Positions 34,213-46,457 of a stretch of 64,000 bases of DNA are shown in pieces. Source of the stretch: Byssochlamys sp. IMV 00236 (lineage: Eukaryota > Ascomycota > Eurotiomycetes > Eurotiales > Thermoascaceae); the NCBI GenBank assembly GCA_001931875.2, contig MSJH02000812.1, forward strand, positions 62,001-126,000, written 5' to 3'. The notes under the pieces were generated by a model that made no database searches, was not told where the DNA came from, and saw nothing but the letters and a program-made list of their open reading frames with translations. Made by a program: the position numbers and the translations under genes. The stretch's first letter is position 1. Each line of letters opens with the position of its first letter.

Positions 34213-34776
34213 GATAGATCCTAGGACTATGTGAGCCAAGTCCTATATAGCGGAACGCGTCATTTTAAATTGGGCAGATATAATAAAAGTAAAGGTAAAC
34301 AAGAACTGAGTAAATAGGTCAACACAAAAGGAAAAGACCCATTATCTATCGTAGAGGACAGTGTATGCGATTCCAGGTATGAGATCAGGTTGACGCCTTA
34401 GGAAGCTGGCAAGATAACAAGACACTGATGACTTCACGGCGTTGGAAATAACTAACAAGAGGATGAAAAATCCAGAGAAATCTGCTGAGAAGCTATTTAG
34501 CAGGCATTCGACACTTACCTTACTCGAACCAATGTCAAGGATCAATTGCAAAGAAGACCAGACAGCAGCCCGTCCGAGCGCTGAAGTCGGCCAAGGAGAG
34601 CTTCTTTTCGCCTCCGCGCTCTCCGCCCGTCACGATCATCCCGAAAGATTTCCCTCCCGCCATCACGCGCGCGACGTACGCCCCTCTTCATCCCTTTGGA
34701 GGTCATCCTGTTGGTAATTTTTCTCTCCCTTCTCCGTCGCGACACATAGCTGCAGAACGCTGCGTGCTTCTCTGCG
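34213..34776. other. Divergent promoter region
   Basis: A 564-base spacer between the start codons of the ABHD12-like gene and swc3. No gene seen. Confidence 0.5.
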
Positions 34777-37482
34777 ATGGTGGAGAAGCGCAAGCTGCCC
34801 GCACGCGATCGTCGTGAGTCCGCGGCGAAGAGACGAGCCTCCGAAGCTACTCCGCAGCCTCCAGCTTCTTCAAAGAAAAAGGCGTCGACGCCTATTACGC
34901 TACCTCCTCCCACGCCAGAACCGGTGCCAGAACCTCTGCCGACCAAGATAAAGGATGGAGAAGGTCTTCCGACGGTGTCCAAGGCGCAGGAGCTGTCCAA
35001 GCTCTCCGCGAGGGAGTATCAGTCGATCGCAGAAAGGTACGAATCAGGCTGCTAAAATATGGACGAAAGCTGATATTTTGATCGATGCAGTGCGGTTCTT
35101 CTGGTCTCACTAGAGCGTTCTAAGAAGAAATGGCTGAGCGACGGCATATTCGAACGATACTGGACGAAGCCCAAAAAGACCAAGAGAGAGCAGATCGAAG
35201 GAAAGAATCCGCCAAAGGAGTCGATGACCAAGGTCGGGCCTTGCAGCATAGTCATCGAACCCCATCACTTCGATGGTATGCTGTATACCGTCAAGGACCC
35301 GAATGCGCAGCCGCCCATTCAATACGCACCTCCGCAACGGCCGATGGTCCATTATGGCCATCCAAACGGGTTCCACCAGTATCAGCCGTACCCATCACAG
35401 AACCAGATGCGCCAGCCTGCTTCATATAATCATCATCCTCCACCACCTCCTGCTCAGAATGTCTACAATCAGAGAAACAACCCTCCACCTCATAGAGCTT
35501 CGCAACCTCCCCCAGTTCAGCAACGACCACCGCCTCCGCAGCCTCCTCCCCAACCCCCCAAATCCAGTCCAGACCCGGTTATCCAGATGTTGGCTACGAG
35601 GGCTGCTTCGAACCCGGAGCTAAAAGCGCTCATGCGGGTTGTTGCGTCCAGCAAGGCATCTCAGGAACAACTGCGAACTTTCCAGGCCCACATAGACGAG
35701 CTTAATGCGATTATAAGGGCCAGAGAGCAGCAGCAACAAGCGCAGCTTCAAAGACAGCAGCAGCAGCAGCAGCATAACCAAGGTATCCAGGCTAATCGTT
35801 CTCCGGCTTATGGACATGGCCAGGCTCAGAGCCAAAGCCCAAGGCCGACACCGACACCTCAGGGACAAACTTCCCAAGGGCCTCCCCAAAGACCTCAGGG
35901 TTATCAAGGACCTCCTACTCAACCACACACTCCTCAGACCCCAAATCCTACGCAACAGGCTCCTCAAGGACCTGCTAGTGCCTCTCAGGGAAGGCCTCAG
36001 AGTGCGCAAGGTGCTCAGCAAACTTCCCAGGGTCCTTCTCCAATGCCCCAAGGACCTGCTCAGCCTCAGCAGATCGCTCAGACTCCTCAAGGTCCTGCCC
36101 CGGCCACACTGAGCCCTGCGCAGACCCCCCAGCCAAATAACGACAGTTCATCGAGACCCGCGCAGAGTTCTCAGGGTACCGCCCAGCCTGTCCAGAGCAC
36201 GTCTCAGTCTCCCCAGGGCCCTTCTCAGACTTCAACAGGTGTCCCGTCAAACCCTAAACCAATGTCCCAAGGTGCTCCTCAGATAAAACAAGAACCAGGG
36301 ATGTCTGCGCCAGCAGTGCCTTCACCGGCTGAGCCTCGTCCAGCAGTGCCTGCTCCTAGTGCAAATCCCGGTCCCCCGGTCACAGCAGCTGCGAGTTCTA
36401 ACCCAGGGCAGCCGAGTTCTGCGATACGGCCTCTAGCAGCTCCCGCCCATCCAACACAAACTGCTCCTAGTCAACCTCATTCCCAATATCCGCCTACTTA
36501 CCCCCCTACATATCAAACTCCTCAGGCCCCTATCAGATCACGTCCCCCACAGTACGGCTCGTCGCCTGGATACTATCATCAACCAGCACCACCTCCTCCA
36601 CCGCCTCCGAAGCCGAATATCAAATCCGTCGTCTTTGAGTTTACATCTCCACTGACACCATATGGCAGCAGCACTTCAGGTCACGCAGGTTCGGGTGACC
36701 GGTATCTGTTTCCTGAATATACTATCCTGGAATTCTTTCCCGGCGGAAATGCCGTTCTCGCTTCTTTTCTCATTGTGCGCAAGGTTGACCCGAATGCCCC
36801 GTTTCCTATAGAAACAGCATCGGACGTTGGCAATAGACGGGGTAAAAATGCAAAATCTAAAAAAGCGGACAAAAATAAAGATAAAGCGGGTGCTGCAGCA
36901 CCAACTGCAAATGGGGGCACTCCATCTGCTACACCCGCACCGGGTCAAGAAACGCCTAAAGGAACCGACTCCAACGAGCAAAAAGGGCCAGCCACCTCAT
37001 CCACAGTGGAAACAACGACATCTGCGGATGCTGGTGACAAATCAAAAACTGAAGGCACAGATAAAGAAAAGACGAAGGACGAGAAGCCGATGCTGAAAGA
37101 GTATTACCAGCCGGTTACAATGCGCATCTACAGCTCCAACCCTCGTGTCCTCGAGCCCCTGGCTCGCGTGGTCAAACCTCCTGATGAGGTCCGCAAGTAC
37201 ATGGAGGACGTTATGGACCGTGCGGAACGCGCCCCGGAGGGATTCCTTGCCTTACGCCTTCCGCGAGAAGAAGAAGCGGAAGAGACGGAGCCAAAGGAAA
37301 ATGACAAAGACAAAGCGGCTGCTGGTGCTATCAAAACTGCTGCGCGCAATCGCACCAAAGGCCATGCAACAGACGATGATTCTGGCGTGGAGATTACACG
37401 CACCGACGAAGACGAGGAAGAAGAAGAGTTGAGAGATTTCTACGATGCGCCTAGCGGACTCGTTCCGTTAGGAGTGGCATAA
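34777..37482 (+). CDS. swc3: SWR1 chromatin-remodelling complex subunit Swc3
   Basis: Two exons (34777-35036, 35091-37482) join in frame to 883 residues. The N-terminal block SAREYQSIAES joined to AVLLVSLERSKKKWLSDGIF and ERYWTKP is the Swc3 signature. SWR1 exchanges histone H2A for H2A.Z at promoters. The middle (about residues 170-470) is very rich in Gln, Pro, Ser and Gly, with dozens of SQGP-like units, and is probably disordered. The C-terminal third holds a conserved block (VVFEFTSPLTPYGSS, YTILEFFPGGNAVLASFLIVRK), a Lys/Ala-rich linker, and an acidic end. Yeast Swc3 is shorter, and the long insert is the main difference. Intron phase keeps the conserved block intact. Confidence 0.87.
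35700..36520 (+). repeat. Gln/Pro/Ser low-complexity coding tract in swc3
   Basis: A CAG run at about 35727-35772 gives a short polyglutamine, followed by many imperfect repeats around CAAGG(A/T)CCT encoding QGP units. Repeat number is likely to differ between strains. Confidence 0.75.
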
Positions 37483-38340
37483 TACCGGTAGACCAGGGCA
37501 TCTTTGATGATTTGATTATATGAGAGCTCCCTACATGGGGAAGGCGTTCTCGATCTAGCGTCTGAGTTTCTATGTAATAATGTACTGTACTATATCACGA
37601 ATCATCTTCCCATCTGGGCTATCTTTGCTCTTATATCTCGTCTCACTGTAGGGAAATCAAACAACTGTGTGCAAGTCATGGATCTAAGAGGCTATGTCAT
37701 CGTGGATAGACGAGTAGATAATAAGAAGAGCAACGTGAACCAACGCGAGAAACCTTCAAACAGAACAATACAACATTCTCTATATTCATTTACGATACTA
37801 GAAAGAGAATACGCAAAGAAATACTTTTACAACTCCCAACCATACCTATATACACATACACATACACATGCCTAACACTGCCTAACTTAACTCACGTCCA
37901 CACCTTCCCAAGAAGGAATCCCAAAAAAACTACCATAGTTTACCACCATATAGGTAGCTGACAACCCCTACCCACTCACTTCTTTATCTTAGAGAGCTTA
38001 TGAGGGTGCTATAAACCCCCGACCTTGCTTTCTGCGAGCAGGGTTCTCCTTCTCTATCGATCACCTAGGGAAGGGATGCTCTGGGTCATGTTCAGGAGAA
38101 TTCGATATTGAATATTAAATCATCAATTCTGGCTTCTTCAGCCACATGAGAGCGTGCCTGGGAGGGAGGGAGGGGGTTGTTTTTTTTGTTGTCAGGTAGC
38201 TAGCTATGTTTATCTTGGGAAGGTATAAGTTTCGTGCTCATGAGAGGTTCTACAGATCGAAGTGGTGATTATTCCTTGAGGAAGCAAGTTGACAGACAAT
38301 GTAATTAATCTACTGGATACTCCTCATAAAGAACTACATA
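37483..38340. other. Convergent spacer with short microsatellite
   Basis: About 0.86 kb between the ends of swc3 and rtc5. A CACATA-type microsatellite lies at about 37850-37870, and G-rich and T-rich runs at 38160-38192. No gene seen. Confidence 0.5.
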
Positions 38341-40367
38341 TCAGACGCTCCCGCCGCCTTTCCCGGAATCGCCTATGATGCCTGCCATTTCAAGCAGAGC
38401 TCTAGCAGTTTGCGTATCAGCAGCTCCTCCAATCTTCGTGTTCACATTGCGCCTTCGTTCCGCTTCCCGCGCCTCAAAGTCCCATCTGGAGCGCTGGATA
38501 GCAATGGCATCCAGTTTGGACTGGTCTGCAGATGGTTCAGGGGCGGGGACCAGACCCCAAATTTCCAGGTCGTAGATGTTGATACTGGTCTTTGACGCTG
38601 GGAAAGCGTTTTCTGGAACCGGGGGCAGAAAAGCTCCTGACCGATTATCAAGAGAAATATGTAGATCAGCAGTTTCGAGACTTCCATCGATCAGTAGGCT
38701 CCCTGCCCCCTCTGGCGTTGGCTTGGACACTTTGTTGCGAGATGAAGGTGGAACATGGCAGCCAATTGCGATACCTGTGTTTGTGGAGAAGTATGTTATG
38801 GGTTGTGTCGGTTTATGAGCTGAAGATGAAGGGTTTCCTTTGAAGACAGCATGGGTAGGAGATAGCTGGAAGAGACAGGGAAGCGTGGAAGGGTCAGAAG
38901 GGTTGATTGAACTCTGAGCAGAGCTGGAAGGTTTCCAAGCCTGAGGCACATAAACACCTATTGTTATCAATTTCTCGTCATCGTCATCTGCCAAAGCACC
39001 GCGCAGTAATAGAAGTGTAGGCGACTGCCATGATAGGACATGGTGAGAAAAGGAAGTCAAAGACTGCCCATGGGCTGCAATTGAGAATACCGGATGCAGC
39101 CGGGTGCGGCTGTAAAAGAGATTCGGAATCGATGAACTGACTGACAAGAAGAACGATAGATGAGACAAAACAGTCGGATTGAGGATTTCGGAAGTAAAGC
39201 TGCCCTGTAGTAAGACGGGTGACGGAGGTGACGGTGCCATATCAGATGCTTTTTCCTCAGGAGCTGGGTCAGACGAGTTCGTATTGGCCCGCCGCCGAGA
39301 AAGATCCAAGTTCTCGCTGAACAACAGATGCTCGAATAAGGGTGTCAGGGGATCAAATAGATATGGTAGCGTTTCCGAGATCGTCCGGGCGAATGATTTA
39401 TAACTAATTCCGCCTGCAGTCTCTTCTGGACTGAAAGCTGCCAATATGCTGTCAGCTTCTTTACGGACGGCTTCTAGATGTTCACTCTCTAGATGCGAAG
39501 TATATCTCGACACTGGTTCCAGCGGTTTCAGTGGCGCAATGACGAGAAGCAACATCAGAAGCCGTCGAAAGGTGTTCACCGAAATTCGTGCTTCGTAGAC
39601 GGCCTTGTCGATGCGCTGATCATGCTTGAAGACCTCGATTGCATCTAGCGATTCCAACGCAGATAGCACCAGATCATCATCGTCATCCTCATACTCTTCA
39701 TCATTGACAGGGTCATCAACCGCGAAGCCAGCAACATGTGAATGAGAAGCTGCCGCATCATCAGTCACCTCTGATGATTCGTTTTCCACTTTCTGCTCGG
39801 TCTCTTTTCGGCCGACGTCTGCGAGGCTCCCAAAGAGCAATTTGATCCTATCCCGGCGGCCTCGCCTAAGCACCTTTCCATACCTCTCTGTGAGCAACAC
39901 GGCCACTTTCACCATAGCCTCAAAAGTCAACACGCTAGGCGCGAGAGTAGTCTGGAACGGAAACGCCCCTAGGTAGGATACCATTCGAAAGATGACCGGC
40001 CCCGGATCGAGCGGAGAGTCGTGTCCAGCACCACCGTCCACTCCATCCGGTATCCCAAGAAAGTCAGACAATATCTTCTCGTTCCAGTAGCGAAGTCCAG
40101 CTTGGTCCACAGCGCGAGTATAGAAATTGTCTTTAAAATGGGTGAGTTCCAGCGGTGTGAAGCATTTCGTTGCAAAACGCTCGGCAAGCACATGGCTTAG
40201 CTGTTCTGTTCACAATTCAGTCAGTGACATCCTTTCATCAGAAAGAGTCGCTTGGATGCCAGTCTTATAGAAACTAGCCACCTCGAACTTCCACCGCGAT
40301 GTCCTGGGGAGAAAAGCTAACCGGGAGACCCGTTGCTTGCGCCGTCAGTCGATTGTCCAGCACCCAT
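38341..40367 (-). CDS. rtc5: TLDc-domain protein, restriction of telomere capping protein 5
   Basis: Two exons (40367-40322, 40205-38341) give 636 residues. The N-terminus begins MGAGQSTDG, an N-myristoylation pattern (Gly2, Ser6). It runs across the intron into [20 protein letters not shown], the conserved opening of the Rtc5 family. The C-terminal half carries the TLDc region ([20 protein letters not shown], then [12 protein letters not shown] and [11 protein letters not shown]). Yeast Rtc5 acts at the vacuole and interacts with the V-ATPase; TLDc proteins often regulate V-ATPase assembly. The donor used is GTTAGC, slightly unusual, but it gives the myristoylation start; a second donor in another frame also joins, without any ATG nearby. 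nmt1 lies 2 kb away. Confidence 0.85.
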
Positions 40368-41005
40368 CTCGCATATGTATATCGAAGGATGACTGGTATA
40401 TCAATGAAGAGGATGCGAAAATACTGGCAGCTATCCCAGTACACTATGTAGGTGTCGGCGACTCAAATCCACCGTTCTCAAGCTCAATCTGTCCTTTGAA
40501 CCTCAAAGCTCCGTGATATTGCAGGTTCATCCCAGGAGATCACCAGGATATACAGCTGGCAGAGACCTGCTGCAGCTCTCTACATGCAGCCAGTTGATTG
40601 TGTCCGATATCTCGCAGGTAGTGGGCAACCAGCGAACTCGTAGGCAGAAACGTGCAAGCTATCGCGCAAGCTCCAGAGCTGACATGCGGAGCTTTCTATG
40701 CGTACATTTTTTGGTCAATGCAAATCACAAAGAGTTCAGCACTAAAAGTCCGTCTAATTAAGTAGTAGCCATGAAAGATGGAGCTGTGGTGGAAAAGGAG
40801 GGGCCGATGGACCGCGGCGATCGAGCTGAGACAGACTCCGGATCCGACCAAAGAACGTCATTTGGGATACTTCATTCATTTATGCGATAAGCAGCATCCC
40901 CAGGTCAATTCCCCCCGCATTTTGCATGGAAATAACAACTATTAGGTTATGTACAGTAACAAAGCAAGATATACGCCTCATACCATGAAAAACATCCGTA
41001 AGAAA
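40368..41005. other. Spacer upstream of rtc5
   Basis: About 0.64 kb between rtc5 and the GNAT gene, both on the minus strand. The minus strand just above the rtc5 start stays open for about 60 codons in a different frame with no ATG; probably chance. Confidence 0.45.
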
Positions 41006-41530
41006 TTACCCCAATCGCAATCCCAAAAAGATCGTTCCTTCCAGCGGGGTATCGTAATACGGCTCGATCTCCCGGAACCCGAATGAATGATATAACCTCC
41101 TCGCAGCCTCCATCTTCGGAAGTGTATCCAGTCTTATTTCACTGTATCCCAAACTCCTCGCAGTCTCGATGATCACCTTGACTAGCTCTTTGCCCAGCCC
41201 ACGACCTCGACCCAGCGGGCTGACGTAGAGACGTTTCATTTCGCAGATACCAGCAGGTCGGTTGTTGCCTCCTTGTGCGCCAGCTCCGGGTAGGGGTCGC
41301 AGCGCAATACAGCCCAGAGGTGTCTCTGTTTGAGTGTCTCGCGCGAGGAGTAGTTCGCCTGTTGGAGGAGCATATTTTCCAGGCATTGAGGCCATTTCTG
41401 TTTCAAAGTCCTGGAAGCTGAGATCGAGATCGAGCCAGTCGACATAGGCGGTGAAGAGAGCTTTGGTTGCTTCGAGATCTGTGGTTGTTCGGACGGGAGT
41501 GATTGTGGTGTTGGATCTTTGGCTGGTCAT
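41006..41530 (-). CDS. GNAT-family N-acetyltransferase
   Basis: Single exon, 174 residues. The GNAT core is clear: strand 4 (CEMKRLYVSP), then the acetyl-CoA loop GRGRGLGKELVKVIIETA with the Q/RxxGxG/A signature, then YSEIRLDTLPKMEAARRLYHSFGFREI. This arrangement matches the small-molecule group often named after bacterial acetyltransferases that act on amines or amino acids; the substrate is unknown. No targeting signal is visible. It sits alone between rtc5 and nmt1 on the same strand. Confidence 0.87.
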   Translation of the reverse strand: MTSQRSNTTITPVRTTTDLEATKALFTAYVDWLDLDLSFQDFETEMASMPGKYAPPTGELLLARDTQTETPLGCIALRPLPGAGAQGGNNRPAGICEMKRLYVSPLGRGRGLGKELVKVIIETARSLGYSEIRLDTLPKMEAARRLYHSFGFREIEPYYDTPLEGTIFLGLRLG

Positions 41531-42186
41531 TGTGGAATTGGTCGTGGATGGTTACTATATTGTTATGCTGTGACCGTCACGAGCGTAGATTCTGTCGTCT
41601 ATGTTTCGCGTAAAGGAAAATGTGATATACTATAAGAGTACTTAAATGACAATAGAAGCGGAGGAACCAGACTGAAGGAGAATATAGAATTGTGTCGGTG
41701 ACAATGGCCTTAGATCGATTGTTATAGAAGGTAGTCAAATATGTTAAGAATGTCCAATGGGAAAGACTTCGTGACTCACGCGACGTCAAAACGTCTCCAT
41801 CAACAGATGAATCCGACATCGGATATCACTCAAAAAGGTAAATATACACACAGTCTTCCATACTTATCCTGGAGTAAGAGGATCAACTTGATTTATCTGA
41901 CGTAGTGGTCGTTCGCGATCGCTGTCCGCATCTTAATGCAATCAATATATGCTGCGGGCACTAGATCCACAAACCTCTACTGCACTAGGGTGTCGTTGTG
42001 GACTATCATAACCATAATATCATTTTTATTCTTGTTAGGGTATTCTGTGAGCTATTTTCTTCTCTTCAACAGCTATAGCACAACGCGGTCGACCAATAGA
42101 GATCATCTCGCAGACGCCATAAAACCGTGTCCCATACCTGCTGTCTGCATTCTGCCCCAGGCAATGCATCGATTCTATTCCTTTTT
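41531..42186. other. Spacer between the GNAT gene and nmt1
   Basis: About 0.66 kb, holding the GNAT promoter and the 3' region of nmt1. No gene seen. Confidence 0.45.
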
Positions 42187-43934
42187 TTACAAGAGAACAA
42201 CACCCACGCCTCCTCGCTTCTTATCATCCGGAAGGTTCCTTTCGTTAACACCACCCGGAACCGGGGAGGTGCGGTAGTTGAAGAGGTAATAATGAAGCTG
42301 TCCGTCACCAGCGCCGAACTTGAGCTGCTCAAGGAAGAGAGGGTTGTCGTGGATAGTGAGAGCGTTGAACACGTCGAAATGAGCCTGCGTGCTATGTCAG
42401 TATTTTATTCGATGGACCGGAACCTTTTCTCGGTGCGGACTTACTCTCTTAGCAAGAATAAGCGCATCATTGATGAGAGTCAGTAGCCGCTCCTTGAGGA
42501 CCTTATCGTCATCCTTGAATGCTGCCTCCGTTGCGTAGTAGTATAGGTATGCCGCTCGGACCTCCTTATGCTTCGGGTTCTGAATAACCGAAGAAGGCAG
42601 AGAGTAGAACGAGACAAAATCGGTAATCTTATGCGTCTCTGGGTCTTCTGCGACGTACGACCAGACAACCTGCTCCTTGTCTGCCTCTTCTTTGTGCACC
42701 AACCAATGTTCAATCTCATCTTTCGAGTAGGCCTGGTTCAGTTGGAAACGTTTCAAGTAGCGTTCCAGGAGGTCGTGAACATCATCGACATCCTTGAGCT
42801 CCATTGGCCGGATTCCCGGAGTCGATGTTTCGCTGGGGAGGTGGTTCTTCGTGATTTGACGAGCCTTGGTCGAGCCATGAGGAAGGGGAGAGAACCCAAC
42901 TTCATATAGCTTCAGCCAGTCCAACGGGCGGTGGTAGTATCTGCACGAAGCTACAGGCTTAGGGAGGACGACACCACCGGTGTAAATGGCCTGGTAGACG
43001 CCATTCAGATAACAGCGACGGGTAATCTCTTTGATAAGCACTGGGGTCAGGCGCTTTGATCGCAACTTCTTGTGAATGCAGAGAAAGTTGATCTCGCTGA
43101 CGTGAAGAAGCTGATCACGCACACGGATGTCCGCAGGCACACCGCAAATCGAGGCGACTAGTTTGCGAGACTTCGAGGCGCGGACACCGACATGCCATTC
43201 TGGCCTCCATCCTGGGGCCTTCAAGGCCCTGGTTTAACCTATCAGTCATACAGTCCCAACGTGTAAATCAAACGCCCTGAAGGTGACACGTACCAGTCAA
43301 GGAAGGATCGCGAATAGTTGAAACGGAACATGGCATTGTCATCCTCCACGTAGTGGTTCGTAAGCAGTTCGTACAGCTCCTGAAGCTCCTTCTCGTCCGT
43401 CAAGTCCAACGTAACCCACTCGAAGCCTTCCAGGAGAGGATCAGGCTGCTTGGGCACCTCGTCCGGATTGATGACCTTGATGGGCCCCTCGACCATCTGT
43501 CCCTTCTCATCGAACCGCGGCACCGGCTGCGTACTCCAGAACTTGTAGGAAGCCATATCCTTCTGGTTCTTGCCTCCAATCGCCAGGCCCGTCAAGAGTT
43601 CCGCGATGTTCATATTGCGCAGAGCCTCGGTTTTCTTCTTCTGGTCCAGCCCCTCCAGTTCACCTTTCAGAGCAGGGTTCTTCTCCAACAAGGACTCCGC
43701 CATACCAGACGTAAGCTTCTTGCCTGCTGTCGCCGGACCTTCCTCTGCTCCATCCTTTGATTTCTTTCCGAACAGCTTCTTCTTCTTTGTCTTGTCTGCG
43801 GAGTCGTCCTCGGCGGCGGAAGTGGGCTGCGCTTCGTTCTCCGCGACGGAGGAGGGGTCAGCGGACTCGACGTTGCCGGTTTCCTCGGGGGCGGCGGCGG
43901 TGGCCTTGCCTTCAATTTCCTTGGATTCGGACAT
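42187..43934 (-). CDS. nmt1: Glycylpeptide N-tetradecanoyltransferase (N-myristoyltransferase)
   Basis: Three exons (43934-43294, 43228-42445, 42384-42187) join in frame to 540 residues. The enzyme moves myristate from CoA to the N-terminal glycine of proteins such as Arf GTPases, and is essential in fungi. Visible landmarks: [11 protein letters not shown] of the N-terminal half, [17 protein letters not shown] with the acyl-CoA binding segment, [19 protein letters not shown], and the C-terminal GGVGVVLL whose end carboxylate takes part in catalysis. The first 80 residues are a charged, Lys-rich extension of the type that binds ribosomes, somewhat longer than in yeast. A possible client, rtc5, is close by. 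Confidence 0.96.
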
Positions 43935-44643
43935 GGCCGCGGTAAGATGTGAAGGAGGGAGAGAAGATTACCGTGGCCTCGATGGGACAGTGTGGTGGAT
44001 TTTGAAACTCGGGCTTGCTTGACGGTTGCTTCTCTCACAGCCTCAAGCGCCCGCCCCACGTCGAGGCTAAACAATAAGTAGTACCGGCGTTGACTATCCG
44101 CCCTATCGTTTAGGATAACCGTTGGACATGCCATGGATATCGCATGCAAGAGTCTTCTTTGGGAAGTAAATGTCCCGGGATATAAGTACTAGACCGTTTA
44201 GACTATAATGTCACATCACATCACAGCTATATGTTCACAGCTGCACTTGGAGACTCAGCTTCGACGCCAATTTACAGCGGGTTTGGTTTGATAGAAGAAC
44301 GAGGAAGCTTCGTGGATGCATATTAGAACGGCCCGCGGACATAGAAAAAGTCTATGATCAATGCTTTTCTCCATCCAAGCCTTAAGTATATCGCTAATCC
44401 AAGTGTTGAAACCTCAGTATCCATCCAAGTCAGCTGCCATACAGGAACAAAAGGATATACTAGTCAGCGCTCATGGTCAAATCCATGGCTCAGGAAATAA
44501 GAGAACGCCGATATTGCCAACCCCACCCAGCGATGCGTTGAAGCTGTACGCGAAAGAAGAGATGCCAATGCAGAGAACGGTATAAAGTAATTAACGGGTC
44601 TAATGTCAACTTGATGAGCACAAGCATAAGGAGCAGTGCCCGA
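43935..44643. other. Spacer between nmt1 and the FPGS gene
   Basis: About 0.7 kb holding the nmt1 promoter and the end region of the next gene. No gene seen. Confidence 0.45.
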
Positions 44644-46457
44644 TCACTGCGGGCCAGGCTTAGTCTCGACGACATCGAGGAAGCCACCCACAAGATGGAG
44701 ACTGCCTGTGACCAGAGTCATGACGGCTGATTCTGACTCAGAAACTTGGTGTTGATTTTTCTCGGCCAGATCCCTGACGTACTCGACAGCCTCTTCAATC
44801 GTTCCCAGAACTTCAACGGTCGCTGTGGGATCAATCGTCTTCCACGTTTCGGCCAAAGTATTTTGTACACTCAGTTTTTCGATGTCAGCGGAGTTAGTGT
44901 TGATACTAACCAAGTCTGGCCGGTATCCAGCATCCTTGTAAGTGACATTAGTACAGAAGATGGCATGGGTGAAAGGCTTCTCAGCGCCCAAAGCCTCAGC
45001 AAGAGTCTGGTGTAGAGCCTTGGCCAAGGCCACGCTGTCGCGTGTCTGTTGATTGAAAATGAGCACTCTTGGCTTCTTACTGGCTGCCTCAGTAGAGGAA
45101 GAGTGAGCGAGAATCTGTGATGCGAACCACTCTCCCGCTACTCGGATACTCTCCAGGGTATGGCCTCCATCAATATACCACGAGACGTTTTTCTCGTGTC
45201 TCGTTTCACATCTCCCTCCTAACTGAGTCTGTTCGAGACCTCTCCGGAACTCATCAGGTAACGGGGCCCTCAATATATCTTCGGGGATGCCTTCAATTCC
45301 ACGTTTCCTCAAAAACTCCCCAGCCACGGCAACAGCCAGGTTGGCGTTTGTGTATTGGAAGTCACCGGCAAGACCCAGCTTCAACCCGCTCGTCTTGTTC
45401 AATTCCGGATGACCCTCTGCAACCCGCAGCTCAACGCCCTTCTCTGCTGCCCTCTCAAACAGCACCTTGAGCGCCGCGTCCGCTTGAGGAACAGTGAAAG
45501 CTTTGGCCCCAGGTTTCATGATACCAGCCTTGTGCCAGGCTATTTGCTCAATGGTTGACCCAAGGACGGCGACATGATCAATGCCTAGGCTGGTGATTCC
45601 GCTGACGGCTGGCTGCACAATGATGTTTGTGCTATCGTGCTCGCCTCCAATTCCACATTCAATCACGGCAGCATCCACGCCCTCACTCATATACGTGTGG
45701 AATGCCATAAGAGTGAGGAAACGGAAATATATCGGTTTAGTCCCTGGTTCCTTAGGGTCTATTCCTGCAGCGCGGGCAGACTCTTCCAGCCGATCCCATG
45801 TCTCGAAGAAATATTTCGCAAATTGTTCCTCGGACAGAGGGGTGTTGTTAATCTGAATGCGTTCCCGAGCAAAGCGAAGGTGAGGAGACGTGTAAAGGCC
45901 GACCTTGGTGATCTTCGATGATGATCGTGAGGAGGATGGGAGGTATTGGGCAAGAATATAAGAGACGAAAGCCGAGGTTGAACCCTTCCCCTTCGTACCG
46001 GCGATATGGATTGGGTTCAGACGATTCAATTCTGCGGGCTATGAATAAGACAATTCGTTTGTCAGTAACAGACATTACTAAACGGTCCCGTTGACAGAGA
46101 CAAAGGCCGAACGTCTCCCAAAGTAATGGACCACCCACCTCGTAACCTATCTTCCTACACCACTCGATCATCTCCGGAATGGCCTGCTGGTTCATAGCCC
46201 GGCCCGACTTTCTGATCGCATCGACAACTGCGAAATTCGACTGCAGCGAATTAAGTGCTGCAATCGCATCCTGAAAGACCGCGCATCAGCCAACCACATT
46301 ATCAAAAGAACAAGAAACACCGCCATTGCAGTATCCAGAAAGCTAAGAGGTGTTAAAAACAAACCTCGTAACTCCGAGCCATTGCGATGCGACTGGTCGA
46401 AAAGAGCCTGGATCGATGAGGTGCTCTGAAAGGAAGATGTTTCCAAAGCCCTTTCAT
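44644..46457 (-). CDS. met7: Folylpolyglutamate synthase
   Basis: Three exons (46457-46365, 46270-46139, 46038-44644) join in frame to 539 residues. The enzyme adds glutamates to tetrahydrofolates, keeping them in the cell and fitting them to one-carbon enzymes, including methionine synthesis. The Mur-ligase-like P-loop GTKGKGS starts at residue 90; LYTSPHLRFARERI, VIECGIGGEHDSTN and LGIDHVAVLG follow, with the C-terminal ligase domain containing YIDGGHT. Residues 1-25 (MKGLWKHLPFRAPHRSR then LFSTS) look like a mitochondrial presequence, and Met26 (MARSYE) could start a cytosolic form. Dual-start forms are known for this enzyme in other eukaryotes; here it is inference. Confidence 0.94.

Noticed and set aside
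35620..36090. Leu/Arg/Ser-rich minus-strand frame
   Set aside because: It is the antisense of the Gln/Pro repeats of swc3.
37850..37870. CACATA microsatellite
   Set aside because: An ordinary short simple repeat in a convergent spacer; no sign of function.
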